A stretch of DNA of 64,000 nucleotides from Streptomyces sp. NBC_00239 (GTDB lineage Bacteria; Actinomycetota; Actinomycetes; Streptomycetales; Streptomycetaceae): NCBI RefSeq assembly GCF_036194065.1, contig NZ_CP108095.1, positions 7,812,001 to 7,876,000 on the forward strand, written 5' to 3'. The notes beneath the pieces are model-generated. The model was not told where the DNA came from and did not search any database. It saw only the letters and a program-made list of their open reading frames with translations. The position numbers and the translations under genes are program-made. Below are positions 17,651-26,335 of the stretch, in pieces; positions within the stretch are counted from its first letter, which is position 1, and the number at the start of each line of letters is the position of its first letter.

Positions 17651-19579
17651 GTGAAAAGATCCCCGATCACGGCGATACTCGCCGCGGCACTCCTCCTCGG
17701 AGGCCTCGGCGCCACCACGGCCGACGCGTCCACGGTCGGAGCGACGACCGGATCCACCGCGACCACCGCGGCCACGCCTTCCGCGACGACCGCCCTGGCC
17801 GACAGCTGGCGCCCGCCGCTGAGCACCCGGGGCCGCTACATCGTCGATGCCGACGGCAACCGCTTCAAGCTCAAGTCCGCCAACTGGCAGGGCGCCCAGG
17901 GCTCCTGGAACGGCTCCGGAGACATCAACGACCCGGCGAACCACCACGACGGCGAAAAGGCCGACCAGATGCCGCTCGGCCTGGACCGCGCCCCGATCCC
18001 GCGGATCCTCGCCGGCTTCCACGACCTCGGCATCAACAGCATCCGGCTGCCGTTCTCGAACGAGATGCTGCACGACGGGCGTCCCGTCTCCGACGCCTCG
18101 GTCGCCGCCAACCCGCAGCTGCGCGGCAAGACCCCGCTCCAGGTCCTCGACGCGGTCATCGCCGCCACCACCGCAGAGGGCTTCGCGGTGGTCCTCAACA
18201 ACCACACCAACACCTCGCGCTTCTGCTGCGGCCTGGACGGCAACGAGCGCTGGAACACCAGCCAGTCCACCGCGCAGTGGGAGAACGACTGGATCACGCT
18301 CGCCCGTCGCTACAAGGAGAACAAGCGCGTCGTCGGCGCCGACCTCTACAACGAGGTCCGCCGCACCGTCATGGACGACGCCAACTGGAACTGGGGCAAC
18401 GACCACGACTGGTGGCTCGCCTCCCAACGCCTCGGCGACCGGCTCCTCACCGAGGTCAGCCCCGACCTGCTGGTGGTCGTGGAAGGCATCAACTGGCAGG
18501 GCATCCCGGCCGACGGACTGCCCCACTCGCGTCCCACCCTCGAGCCGGTGCGGGCCCTCTCGCACACCCTCGTCGCCTCCGACAAGCTCGTCTACGCGGC
18601 CCACTTCTACGGCTACACGGGGCCGAACCACACCGGCGCGACCGGCATGGGCGAGACCCACGACCCGCGCTACCAGGACCTCTCCCGCGAGGACCTGTTC
18701 GCGACCCTGCAGCGCCAGGCGTTCTACGTGACCTCGGAGCCCGGCGGCCGCCACTTCACCGCGCCGCTGTGGATCAGCGAGTTCGGCATCGGCAGCGACG
18801 AGAGCAACCCGAAGGCCCGTGCCTGGTTCGGCAACTTCGTGGACTACCTGGTCGCCAACGACACCGACTTCGCGTACTGGCCGCTGGTCGGCTGGGCCGG
18901 TCACGGCTCCTGGTCGATCCTCAACTTCGACACGTCGGGGAACCGTTCGGGCATCCTGGACGGAGCGGACTGGCGGGCCTCCCACTGGAACCGGCTCGTC
19001 ACCGCGCCGCAGAAGACCGGCCGCGTCGAGACCTCCGACACCTGGGACATGCTCAACCTCGACCACGCCGACGCCGTCCAGTCCGCCCGGGTCCGCGCGC
19101 TGGGCGACTGGGACTCCGGGGCCCGCAAGGGCGTGTGCCCCGACGGGCAGCGGCTGGTCGGGCTGGCGCACGGTGACGGGCGCGGGCTGTGCACCGACGC
19201 CGGGGCCCCGGGCCTGGCGGCGAGCGGTCCGGCACCGGCCGTGGTGACCGACGAACGCCACGTCCAGCAGGGCGACTGGGCGGGCGGCTACACCAAGTAC
19301 CAGTGCGCGCTCAACCAGTTCATGATCGGCTACAGCTTGCGGGGGCAGGCGGTTTCCGCGGTCCTGTGCGCCCAGGCGGGCCGGACGCTCGGCACGAACG
19401 GCCGTACCCTCTGGTTCGACCGCGGCGACAACCGGCCGGCCGGCGGCCCCGGCGGAGAGTTCGCGTACGGCAACTACAAGGGGCAGTGCGCGATCGACGA
19501 GTACGCCGCGGGCGTCGCCTTCACCGGAGCGTGGGCCAAGGGCAAGAGGCCCGACGCGCTGCTGTGCCGCAAGTTCTGA
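17651..19579 (+). CDS. Secreted glycoside hydrolase family 5 enzyme
   Basis: 642 residues with a signal peptide (KRSPITAILAAALLLGGLGATTADA), then a Thr/Ala-rich linker. The GH5 barrel covers about residues 58-465; the acid/base is Glu235 in ADLYNEVR and the nucleophile Glu377 in LWISEFGIG. A Cys-containing C-terminal region of ~170 residues (GVCPDGQRLVGLAHGDGRGLCTD onward) looks like a small accessory domain I do not recognise. The start is GTG with GGAGGG upstream. It is probably the extracellular enzyme that releases the oligosaccharide taken up by the linked transporter. Xyloglucan, mannan or galactan are possible substrates; the subfamily cannot be set by eye. Confidence 0.88.
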   Translation: MKRSPITAILAAALLLGGLGATTADASTVGATTGSTATTAATPSATTALADSWRPPLSTRGRYIVDADGNRFKLKSANWQGAQGSWNGSGDINDPANHHDGEKADQMPLGLDRAPIPRILAGFHDLGINSIRLPFSNEMLHDGRPVSDASVAANPQLRGKTPLQVLDAVIAATTAEGFAVVLNNHTNTSRFCCGLDGNERWNTSQSTAQWENDWITLARRYKENKRVVGADLYNEVRRTVMDDANWNWGNDHDWWLASQRLGDRLLTEVSPDLLVVVEGINWQGIPADGLPHSRPTLEPVRALSHTLVASDKLVYAAHFYGYTGPNHTGATGMGETHDPRYQDLSREDLFATLQRQAFYVTSEPGGRHFTAPLWISEFGIGSDESNPKARAWFGNFVDYLVANDTDFAYWPLVGWAGHGSWSILNFDTSGNRSGILDGADWRASHWNRLVTAPQKTGRVETSDTWDMLNLDHADAVQSARVRALGDWDSGARKGVCPDGQRLVGLAHGDGRGLCTDAGAPGLAASGPAPAVVTDERHVQQGDWAGGYTKYQCALNQFMIGYSLRGQAVSAVLCAQAGRTLGTNGRTLWFDRGDNRPAGGPGGEFAYGNYKGQCAIDEYAAGVAFTGAWAKGKRPDALLCRKF

Positions 19580-19623
19580 CGCCCAAGTTCTGACGCCCGA
19601 GCTCTGACGCCCGAGCTCTGACG
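19571..19623 (+). repeat. 14-bp tandem repeat over the GH5 stop codon
   Basis: Units AAGTTCTGACGCCC (two copies) then GAGCTCTGACGCCC (one full and one partial copy). Each unit carries a TGA in the same relative position, and the first supplies the real stop codon. It looks like local slippage or duplication. Confidence 0.85.
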
Positions 19624-19628
19624 CGCAC

Positions 19629-19665
19629 GCCCGCCCGGCGCCGGACTGTCCGGCGCCGGGCGGGC
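19629..19665 (+). terminator. Terminator after the GH5 gene
   Basis: A 17-bp perfect stem (arms 19629-19645 and 19649-19665) with a three-base loop lies between the GH5 gene and the convergent gene ending at 19724. It could end transcription from both sides. Confidence 0.8.
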
Positions 19666-19723
19666 ACGGCCGCGAGCCGTCAGCGGCGGGCCGTCACGGC
19701 AGGATCGGTCACGGCAGGATCCG

Positions 19724-20128
19724 TCACGGCCGGGGCTGCCTGGGGCGGCCGACGGAGCCGCCGCCGGAGACGAGCAGCGCGTCGCCGATCAGCTGTACTC
19801 CGCGCGCGAGGCGCCCCAGCTGGTGGAGCTCGGTGGCGTACATCCTGATCGAGTTCTCGATGACCGACTCGGCCACGCCGAGCGAGGGCAACTCGGCCCG
19901 GCTGGTCTCCAGGGCGACCCGTACCGCACGCGTCTCGTGCTGCAACTGGAGCCTCGCCTGGCGGACGAGGAGCGTGGGATGCCGGGTCAGCGTCTGATAG
20001 CTGTGGTAGCGCGCGGGCAGCAGGTCCCGCAGCCAGCGCATCGCCGTGCGCTCCCAGTCGTGCGTTCCGGGTGCCTTGACCTGGCAGGGCCAGTCGGGGC
20101 TGAGCGTGATCGTGGCAGTGGTGCGCAT
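19724..20128 (-). CDS. Hypothetical protein
   Basis: 134 residues from the ATG of MRTTATITLSPDWPCQVKAP. I do not recognise a family. The body is predicted helical with many Arg and Leu (WLRDLLPARYHSYQTL, QARLQLQHETRAVRVALETS, ESVIENSIRMYATELHQLGRLARGVQ). It contains neither a membrane segment nor a signal peptide. GGAAG lies nine bases before the ATG. The spacer upstream contains an AT-rich tract near 20340-20390 that could hold its promoter. Coding is supported by codon pattern and by a clean frame, but the function is unknown. Confidence 0.55.
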   Translation of the reverse strand: MRTTATITLSPDWPCQVKAPGTHDWERTAMRWLRDLLPARYHSYQTLTRHPTLLVRQARLQLQHETRAVRVALETSRAELPSLGVAESVIENSIRMYATELHQLGRLARGVQLIGDALLVSGGGSVGRPRQPRP

Positions 20129-20448
20129 TCTCGTCGCTTCCGAGGGTGTCGAAGTCTGATCGAGGGTGGTGGCGGCGGCCTCGGCCCAGGGGGTCGGCCG
20201 AGGCCACCGAGCGCTCCGGTGGATCCAAAGCCGGGACTGAACACCGGGCGCGACGTGAGGAGGGGCATCACGCCGAGTGTCTGTTCTCTGGGAGGCGGGG
20301 TTGTCCTCCGTGGCGTCTGGTGGATCCGAGCGCTGGCTCAGTAAACATATATACCGTCGAGTAAGCAAGAGTATGAAAAATTACATACGCGGTCGGGGCG
20401 TGAAAACGACCGGCACGAGCACGGGGTGACGGCTGCGCCGGAAGGGCC
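20129..20448. other. Spacer with AT-rich tract
   Basis: No gene is supported here. The stretch from about 20339 to 20395 (TAAACATATATACCG and ATGAAAAATTACATACG) is far more AT-rich than its surroundings and probably contains the promoter for the leftward hypothetical gene, though no clean pair of promoter hexamers can be assigned. Confidence 0.5.
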
Positions 20449-21363
20449 CTAGAGGAAGAAACCGTGCTGGTCGGCGGCCTGCTCGTAGCCTTCGAGCCGC
20501 TCCTGCGTCCGCTCGGGATCCGCGTCGGCCATCGCCTGGAGCAGGGCCGCCGACAGCATGCCCGGCGCCGCGTACGAGTCGAAGACGAGCCGGGACCCGG
20601 TACTGGCTGTCAGCGCCACGTCCACCTCCTCCACGAGCGGCCCCAGGGCGGCATCGGTGATCAGCGCGGTGCGCAGTCCCGCGCTGCGGGCGGCCCGCAG
20701 CGCGCCCAGCGTCTCCTTGGCGTGCCGGGGCATCGCGTACGCCAGCACCCAGGTGCCGCCCGCCGCCCGGGACTGGAGCAGCGCGTCGTAGGCGACGCTG
20801 CCGCCGCGGGTCACCAGCCGCACGTCGGGATGGATGCGCCGGGCCGCGTACGCGAAGTACTCCGCGAGCGACACCGAGATCCGCAGGCCGAGCACCGTCA
20901 GCGGCACCGAGCCGGCCAGCTCCCTGCCGAGGTCGAGCACCTGGTCGGTGTCGGCGAACAGCCGGCGGATGTTCTGGAGGTTCTCGATCTCGGCGTCCAC
21001 GGCCGCCTGGAGCTCGTTGTGCCGCTGCTCGCGGCCTGCCGGGGCGGTGGCGCCCCCGCTCACGGCGATCGGCTGCAGTGCGTCCCGCAGTGCGGGGTAG
21101 CCGCTGAAGCCGAGTGAAACGGCGAACCGGGTCACGGACGGCTGACTCACGCCGACCCGCTCCGCGAGCTCGGTGATCGAGTGGAAGGCGGCCTCGGTGG
21201 GGTGGTCGATCAGGTACTGGGCGATGCGCCGCTGTCCGGGGGAGAGGCGGTGGCCCTCGAACAGCGCGCGGACCCGGTCGCCGGGCGCGCGCTCATGGTC
21301 CGGCGACTGCCCGCTCGGCGTGATCGCGGCCGCCTGAGCGCGTGCCTGCTGCCCAGATGACAA
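20449..21363 (-). CDS. MurR/RpiR-family transcriptional regulator
   Basis: 304 residues. The N-terminal helix-turn-helix of the RpiR type is RIAQYLIDHPTEAAFHSITE followed by LAERVGVSQPSVTRFAVSLG. The second half is a SIS phosphosugar-binding domain (GSVPLTVLGLRISVSLAEYFAYAA region). Regulators of this class sense sugar phosphates or amino sugars. The start is a rare TTG with a strong GGGAGG seven bases upstream. It diverges from an AraC-type gene across a 131-bp gap. No target gene is adjacent. Confidence 0.9.
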   Translation of the reverse strand: MSSGQQARAQAAAITPSGQSPDHERAPGDRVRALFEGHRLSPGQRRIAQYLIDHPTEAAFHSITELAERVGVSQPSVTRFAVSLGFSGYPALRDALQPIAVSGGATAPAGREQRHNELQAAVDAEIENLQNIRRLFADTDQVLDLGRELAGSVPLTVLGLRISVSLAEYFAYAARRIHPDVRLVTRGGSVAYDALLQSRAAGGTWVLAYAMPRHAKETLGALRAARSAGLRTALITDAALGPLVEEVDVALTASTGSRLVFDSYAAPGMLSAALLQAMADADPERTQERLEGYEQAADQHGFFL

Positions 21364-21494
21364 CGGCGGGCCTCCCTCTCATGTCACTCGTCTCCCAACA
21401 TAGCTCACGGCCTGTGCCCGAATGACCTCCGACCGTCTCGACATGCCCGCAATTGGTCTGGACCTGTGCGGGCGGGTGGTCGGAGACTGCTGCG

Positions 21495-22412
21495 ATGGAC
21501 GAGCCACGCGACCCCCGCCTCCCCGACATCCCGCTGCACCGCTTGCAGGTCCCCCTCCCGCACCTGCTGCCCTTCGCCATCGGAACCTTCGACACCATCG
21601 GCGCGCTCTCCCGCGCCGCCTTCCCGCACCGCCACACCTTCTACGAGATCGTCTACGTCACCGGCGGCCGCGGCGCCCACGTCCTGGACCTGGTCCACAA
21701 GCCCCTGGATCCACCGCAGTTGTGCGTCATCACCCCCGGGCAGGTGCACCACTGGGCGGACGCGGACGGGCTCACCGGCCATGTGGTGCTCTTCAACGAG
21801 GACTTCCTGCCCGACCACCCGCAGGACACCGCCGCGCTGCGCACGCTCGCCACCCGCCCCGGCCACACCCCCGGCGACGAAGCCGGACCGATCGCCGCCC
21901 TCCTCGCCGACATGGGGCGCGAATACCGGGACCTGCCGGCCGGGTACCGGGACGTGCTGCGCGCCAGCCTGCACATCCTGATCCTCCGGGCGCTGCGGGC
22001 CTGCGCACCGGGCGGCGCGGTCCCGGCCCGCGACCGGGCCGCCGAACTCGCCGCCGCCTTCACCCGGCTGCTCGGCATGCCCGGCGCCGGCCGGCGACCG
22101 GTCACCTCGTACGCACGCGAACTCGGCGTCTCCCCTGGCCACTTGCAGACGCTCGTACGGCAGGCCACCGGCCGCACCCCCGCCGGGCTCAGGCGCCAGC
22201 AGCAGACCCTGGAGGCCAAACGCCTGCTCTCCGGAACCCGGCTGACGGTGCGCCAGGTCGCCGCCGAGGTCGGCTTCGCGGACCCCGCGTACTTCTGCCG
22301 GTTCTTCCGGAGGGAGACCGGCATGACCCCGGGGGCGTTCCGCGAGGCCGCCGGCGGAAAACACCACGATCCCCGGATCGGGTCCATCGCGGCCGCCCCG
22401 GACGGCCCGTAG
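21495..22412 (+). CDS. AraC-family transcriptional regulator
   Basis: About 305 residues. An N-terminal cupin-like sensor (HRHTFYEIVYVTGGRGAH) precedes the two AraC helix-turn-helix units (TSYARELGVSPGHLQTLVRQ and LTVRQVAAEVGFADPAYFCR followed by FFRRETGMTPGAFR). The ATG of MDEPRDPR is preferred over one 42 bases earlier because GGAG lies nine bases upstream. It is 148 bp upstream of the secreted dioxygenase gene on the same strand and may control it; this is an inference from position only. Confidence 0.9.
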   Translation: MDEPRDPRLPDIPLHRLQVPLPHLLPFAIGTFDTIGALSRAAFPHRHTFYEIVYVTGGRGAHVLDLVHKPLDPPQLCVITPGQVHHWADADGLTGHVVLFNEDFLPDHPQDTAALRTLATRPGHTPGDEAGPIAALLADMGREYRDLPAGYRDVLRASLHILILRALRACAPGGAVPARDRAAELAAAFTRLLGMPGAGRRPVTSYARELGVSPGHLQTLVRQATGRTPAGLRRQQQTLEAKRLLSGTRLTVRQVAAEVGFADPAYFCRFFRRETGMTPGAFREAAGGKHHDPRIGSIAAAPDGP

Positions 22413-22560
22413 CTTGGCTGCTGGCCGCAGGCGGCCCGGCCCAGGATCAGCAGGGCAGGGCCGGGCCGGGTCCTTGCCATGCCGCACCGTGCCCCCGCAG
22501 CATGCCCCCCCACCATGGCAAGGACCGATTCCCGTCCCCCCACGCGCAAGGAGTCGGAGC

Positions 22561-23409
22561 ATGCCCGCGACAGAAGACCCCACCGGAGCGCCTGCCACCG
22601 CCCACGACGGCCGGATCAGCCGCAAGACCGTGCTGCGCGCGGCCGCCGCGCTCGGCGCCGCCCCGCTGCTGCTCGGCGGCGGCGTGGCCCTGGCCCGCGA
22701 CCGCGCCGCGGCGGGCGAGGCCCCGGACCTCACCCCCGACTGCCACGACGGTGACGCGCCGACCGTGGAGCAGACCGAGGGCCCCTACTTCAAGCCCGAC
22801 TCCCCGCTGCGCACCTCGCTGATCACGAGCAGCACCCCGGGCACCCGGCTCACCGTCACCGGATACGTCTTCGGCCGGGGCTGCCTGCCGATCCCCGGCG
22901 TCCTCCTCGACTTCTGGCAGGCCGACCACAACGGGGCCTACGACAACGCCGGATACCGCTTCCGCGGGCACCAGTTCAGCACCGCGCAGGGCGCCTTCAC
23001 CCTGACCACCGTCGTCCCCGGCCTCTACCCGGGCCGCACCCGGCACCTCCACGTGAAGCTTCAGGCCCCCGGGCGCCGGGTGGTCACCACCCAGCTGTAC
23101 TTCCCCGGTGAGCCGCGCAACAGCACCGACAGCATCTTCGACGCCCGTCTCCTGATGAACGTCCGCCAGGCCGGCCCCGCGCGCGAGGGCACGTACGACT
23201 TCGTGCTCGACGTCCCCCAGACGCCGACGACCCCGCCGACCACGCCGCCGCCCACCACCCCGCCCACCGGCACCTGGGCCGCCGGGACGGCCTACCGCGC
23301 CGGTGACGGCGTCACCCACGGCGGTTCCCCGTACCGCTGCCTCCAGGCCCACACCGCCATCACCGGCTGGGAGCCGCCGAACGTCCCGGCCCTGTGGCAG
23401 CGCATCTGA
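22561..23409 (+). CDS. Secreted intradiol aromatic dioxygenase with C-terminal CBM5/12
   Basis: 282 residues: a twin-Arg-like export region (SRKTVLRAAAALGAAPLLLGG), an intradiol dioxygenase core, a Thr/Pro linker (residues ~220-237), and a chitin/cellulose-binding-type module (TWAAGTAYRAGDGVTHGG to [13 protein letters not shown]). Core signatures are VEQTEGPYFKPD, DFWQADHNGAYDNAGYRFRG and LYPGRTRHLHVKL; likely iron ligands are Tyr127, Tyr156, His162 and His164. It would cleave catechol-type rings outside the cell. The same architecture was described for an extracellular enzyme of Streptomyces sp. SirexAA-E linked to lignin-derived aromatics. AAGGAG precedes the ATG. Confidence 0.92.
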   Translation: MPATEDPTGAPATAHDGRISRKTVLRAAAALGAAPLLLGGGVALARDRAAAGEAPDLTPDCHDGDAPTVEQTEGPYFKPDSPLRTSLITSSTPGTRLTVTGYVFGRGCLPIPGVLLDFWQADHNGAYDNAGYRFRGHQFSTAQGAFTLTTVVPGLYPGRTRHLHVKLQAPGRRVVTTQLYFPGEPRNSTDSIFDARLLMNVRQAGPAREGTYDFVLDVPQTPTTPPTTPPPTTPPTGTWAAGTAYRAGDGVTHGGSPYRCLQAHTAITGWEPPNVPALWQRI

Positions 23410-23449
23410 GGCGGAGCCCCGCCGAGGCCCTCGCGCCCGGCCCGGACGG

Positions 23450-23650
23450 TCACCGGGCCAGTGCGGCGAGGGCCGCGGTCACGGTGGCGGCGAGGGTGAG
23501 GGCCGCGGCGAACGCGGCCGCGGCCCGCGTGAGCGCCGCCGGATAGGTGGCCCCGTCCAGGCGGGCGAGCTTGCCCGCCCCGGCGGCGACCAGCACGGCC
23601 AGGACGAGGACCACGGCGGCGGCGAGCAGGACGGTGGCGAGACCGGACAC
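23450..23650 (-). CDS. Small membrane protein
   Basis: 66 residues with two hydrophobic helices (ATVLLAAAVVLVLAVLVAAGAG and AAAFAAALTLAATVTAALAAL) joined by KLARLDGATYPAALTR. The GTG start follows AGGGAG by five bases, a strong ribosome site that supports real translation. Convergent with the dioxygenase gene. No family recognised. Confidence 0.55.
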   Translation of the reverse strand: MSGLATVLLAAAVVLVLAVLVAAGAGKLARLDGATYPAALTRAAAAFAAALTLAATVTAALAALAR

Positions 23651-23789
23651 GACGACTCCCTGAGACGCTTGGCTTCGGGCTGATGCGTCGAAGGTCCCGG
23701 AACCGGTGTTCGGCGGGGTTCGGGCGGTCGAGAACGAACACCGGCGAACACGGGTGAACGCGGCGACGTCGCCCGGAGAGCGCTGGAGG

Positions 23790-24638
23790 TCATTCGTACG
23801 GCGGGAAGGGCTCCGGACCCAGCTCGCCGTCGAACGCCGGATAGTGCGGCCAGGGCGGGCCGCCGTCGCGCGTCCACCGCTCGACGAGCCCCTGCATTTC
23901 GAGGAACACGAGCGAGTCGAGGTCGCCGTGGTCCAGGAAGACCATGGCGCTGCCGAGGATTTCGTGGTAGACGCTCGCGTACGCCGCGTCGGACGCGGAC
24001 CGCACCTCGCTCACGACGGTGAGGTACGTCAGGAGGAAAAGCGCTTCCACCCCGTCGCGCCGGCTCCTGATCTGCTCCCCGAACGCGAGGCATTCGTCCG
24101 CGTACTGCACCATCCGGGCGGGGAGATCGGGGGCGTTGAACCGGGCGGAGCGGTAGACGTCCACCATGCGGATCCGCAGCCCGACGAGCGGGGCGTCCCG
24201 CAGCTTGCCGTGGAGGACGCGGAGCAGGCTGGTGGGCCGCCGGGCCAGGTACTCGTAGGTGAACCGGGTTTCCCGGTCCGCAAGCCCCGTCGGCGTCCTG
24301 CCCGTGTCCTGTTCCCGAGGCCCGGTCATGCCCTCGGAGTCCGTCGCGGCCGGTGCGCCGCCGCCCGGGCAGGCGAGGGTGCGGAGGTCGAGGAGGGGGT
24401 CGGCCGGCGTCCGCAGGGCTCTCGCCAAGGAGACGAGCGTGGATTCGCTCGGTACGGTCGCCCCGTTGAGCGCCTGGCTCGTCGTGGTCCGTCCGAGCCC
24501 GGCGCGCAGAGCGAGCCCGCCCATGCTGAGGCCCTGCTCCACGCGAAGGCGCCGCAGCAGGCGCTTCAGCGTCTCCAGGGCTTCGTCGGCCGACCCGGCC
24601 CCGCCGGGGAGCCGGGCCGGGTGAGTCTCTGCGTCCAT
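23790..24638 (-). CDS. XRE-type helix-turn-helix protein
   Basis: About 282 residues from MDAETHPARL. An XRE helix-turn-helix sits at about residues 24-75 (LRVEQGLSMGGLALRAGLGRTTTSQALNG). The remainder (ETRFTYEYLARRPTSLLRVL, then VYRSARFNAPDLPARMVQYADECLAFGEQI) is a helical domain I do not recognise, seen in Streptomyces XRE regulators. A GTG four codons upstream is an alternative start; neither has a strong ribosome site. The gene ends about 140 bp beyond the small membrane protein gene and runs the same way. No target is evident. Confidence 0.78.
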   Translation of the reverse strand: MDAETHPARLPGGAGSADEALETLKRLLRRLRVEQGLSMGGLALRAGLGRTTTSQALNGATVPSESTLVSLARALRTPADPLLDLRTLACPGGGAPAATDSEGMTGPREQDTGRTPTGLADRETRFTYEYLARRPTSLLRVLHGKLRDAPLVGLRIRMVDVYRSARFNAPDLPARMVQYADECLAFGEQIRSRRDGVEALFLLTYLTVVSEVRSASDAAYASVYHEILGSAMVFLDHGDLDSLVFLEMQGLVERWTRDGGPPWPHYPAFDGELGPEPFPPYE

Positions 24639-24729
24639 GCGGCTGTCCACACCCACAGCCTGCCCGACGGGACCGGCAGCCCGCAGGGGGCGGTGAAACC
24701 CGTGGCGCCGCACCGCCCGGCGCCGTGCC

Positions 24730-26127
24730 TCAGACGCGTTCGGGCTGGGATTCGCGGCGCTGCTGCGGCAGGTGAGCGGGAGGCGGTCCGTCGGATTTCC
24801 GGTCCCAGCGCCCGGTGGTCCGTACGTAGCCGTAGATCACCGAGGCCATCGCGAGGACGAGGAGCGGTCCGAAGAACCACGGGTGCGCCGCCATCTGCAC
24901 CGGCAGGTAGCGGTACGAGGTCACGAGCGCGACGAAGACCGCGGCGCCGTAGGAGACGAGCCGGGTCGCCGAACGGTCCCAGCCGCGGTCGTACGCGCGC
25001 AGTGCCGCCTCGATCGTGAGCGTGAACACCACGCCCGCGACGAGATCCGCGCCGTAGTGGTAGCCGAAGCCCAGCGTCGCGCTGAGCGTGGCGATCAGCC
25101 AGAACGTTCCCGCGTAGCGCAGGACGCGGGGGCCCTTGCGGGAGTGGATGAAGATCGCGGTGGCCCACGCGGTGTGCAGGCTGGGCATGCAGTTGCGCGG
25201 GGTGAACGCGTCGTACGGCATCGGGTGCGGGGCGTCGAGCGGCGGCGGCGTGTGCGGCCAGAGGTTGGCCGCCGCGAATTCCACGCCGCCGGTGCCGGAG
25301 GTGCCCGGCCCGTACGCGAAGATCGGCCCGACCACCGGGAAGATCATGTAGATGCCCGGTCCGAGGAGGCCGATCACCAGGAACGTGCGCACCAGGTGGT
25401 GACGGGGGAAGCGGCGCTCGGCCGCGACGTGGCGCAGCTGGTACAGCGCGAAGACGATCGCGGCCGCCGCGAGCTGCGCGTACACGAAGTCGAGGAGATG
25501 GGTGACGACCGGGCCGGAGGCGTCGAGGACGCGGCCCGCCACCCACGACGGGTTCCCCAGCGCGTGATCGGCGGTCGCCACGTACTGGTCGAGCACCGTC
25601 GGGCGGGTCTTCGACGTGATGAGCAGCCAGGCGTAGCTGGTCTTGCGGCCGACCACCAGCAGCAGGCCCAGCGCGACGCCCTTCAGCAGCAGGGCGCGCT
25701 CCCGGCCGGTGCGGCGCGTGACGGCGATGTAGGCGCAGCCCAGCATCACCCACAGGGCGCCGTTGCCGAAGAAGTGGTCGGCGGGAGTCTCGGCGTCGAC
25801 CGCCCACCGCGCCAGGATGAAGACGAGGTCGATGCCGATCGCGGTGCCGATCGCGACGGCCCGTTCCCGCCAGGTGAGCACCACCGTCATCACCGCCAGG
25901 CCGCAGTACAGCGGACCCGGCTGGGGGGCGAGGACGAGCTCTCCCGCCAGGTCGGTGAGCGGCCCCGGCACGTCGCCGTAGTGGCGCGTGGCGATCTCCA
26001 GCGCGATGAAGAACCCGAGGGCCACCGCACCGGCCGCGGCCCACAGGACCGTGCGCGGCCGGCGCCACGCGGCGAGGCGGACCGTGCCGTTTGTTCGCGA
26101 GAACACCCGAGATGCTTTAGGTATCAA
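24730..26127 (-). CDS. PAP2-family membrane phosphatase (paralogue 2)
   Basis: About 465 residues, closely related over its full length to the PAP2 protein at 2853 (shared runs include DQYVATADHALGNPSWVAGR and VRTFLVIGLLGPGIYM). The active-site parts are PRNCMPSLHTAWATAIF and GYHYGADLVAGV. The start given is a TTG with no ribosome site. The frame stays open 14 codons further upstream and still aligns with paralogue 1 (NKSVKPLIPKASRVFSR against YKSAEKLISKVTRLFSR), yet contains no ATG or GTG. The true start is therefore unclear, and a non-standard or leaderless start is possible. It adds an insert (GTSGTGGVEFAAANLW) near the active-site loop. Confidence 0.85.
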   Translation of the reverse strand: MIPKASRVFSRTNGTVRLAAWRRPRTVLWAAAGAVALGFFIALEIATRHYGDVPGPLTDLAGELVLAPQPGPLYCGLAVMTVVLTWRERAVAIGTAIGIDLVFILARWAVDAETPADHFFGNGALWVMLGCAYIAVTRRTGRERALLLKGVALGLLLVVGRKTSYAWLLITSKTRPTVLDQYVATADHALGNPSWVAGRVLDASGPVVTHLLDFVYAQLAAAAIVFALYQLRHVAAERRFPRHHLVRTFLVIGLLGPGIYMIFPVVGPIFAYGPGTSGTGGVEFAAANLWPHTPPPLDAPHPMPYDAFTPRNCMPSLHTAWATAIFIHSRKGPRVLRYAGTFWLIATLSATLGFGYHYGADLVAGVVFTLTIEAALRAYDRGWDRSATRLVSYGAAVFVALVTSYRYLPVQMAAHPWFFGPLLVLAMASVIYGYVRTTGRWDRKSDGPPPAHLPQQRRESQPERV

Positions 26128-26335
26128 TGGTTTGACCGATTTGTTAGTTATTGGGCGGCTATTGCGTGGCTATGGGATGGCTATGAGGTGATGGCGGCGG
26201 GCGGTGAGGGCGCTCGTCGAGAGTCCGATCATGCCACCGGGGTGCCGCGGGCGGCCGCGCCGGGCCCGGACAGCACGCCGGCCCCGGCCGGCCCCCTTCG
26301 CGGGAGCCGGCCGGGGCCGGCGGGGTGCGGGTGTG

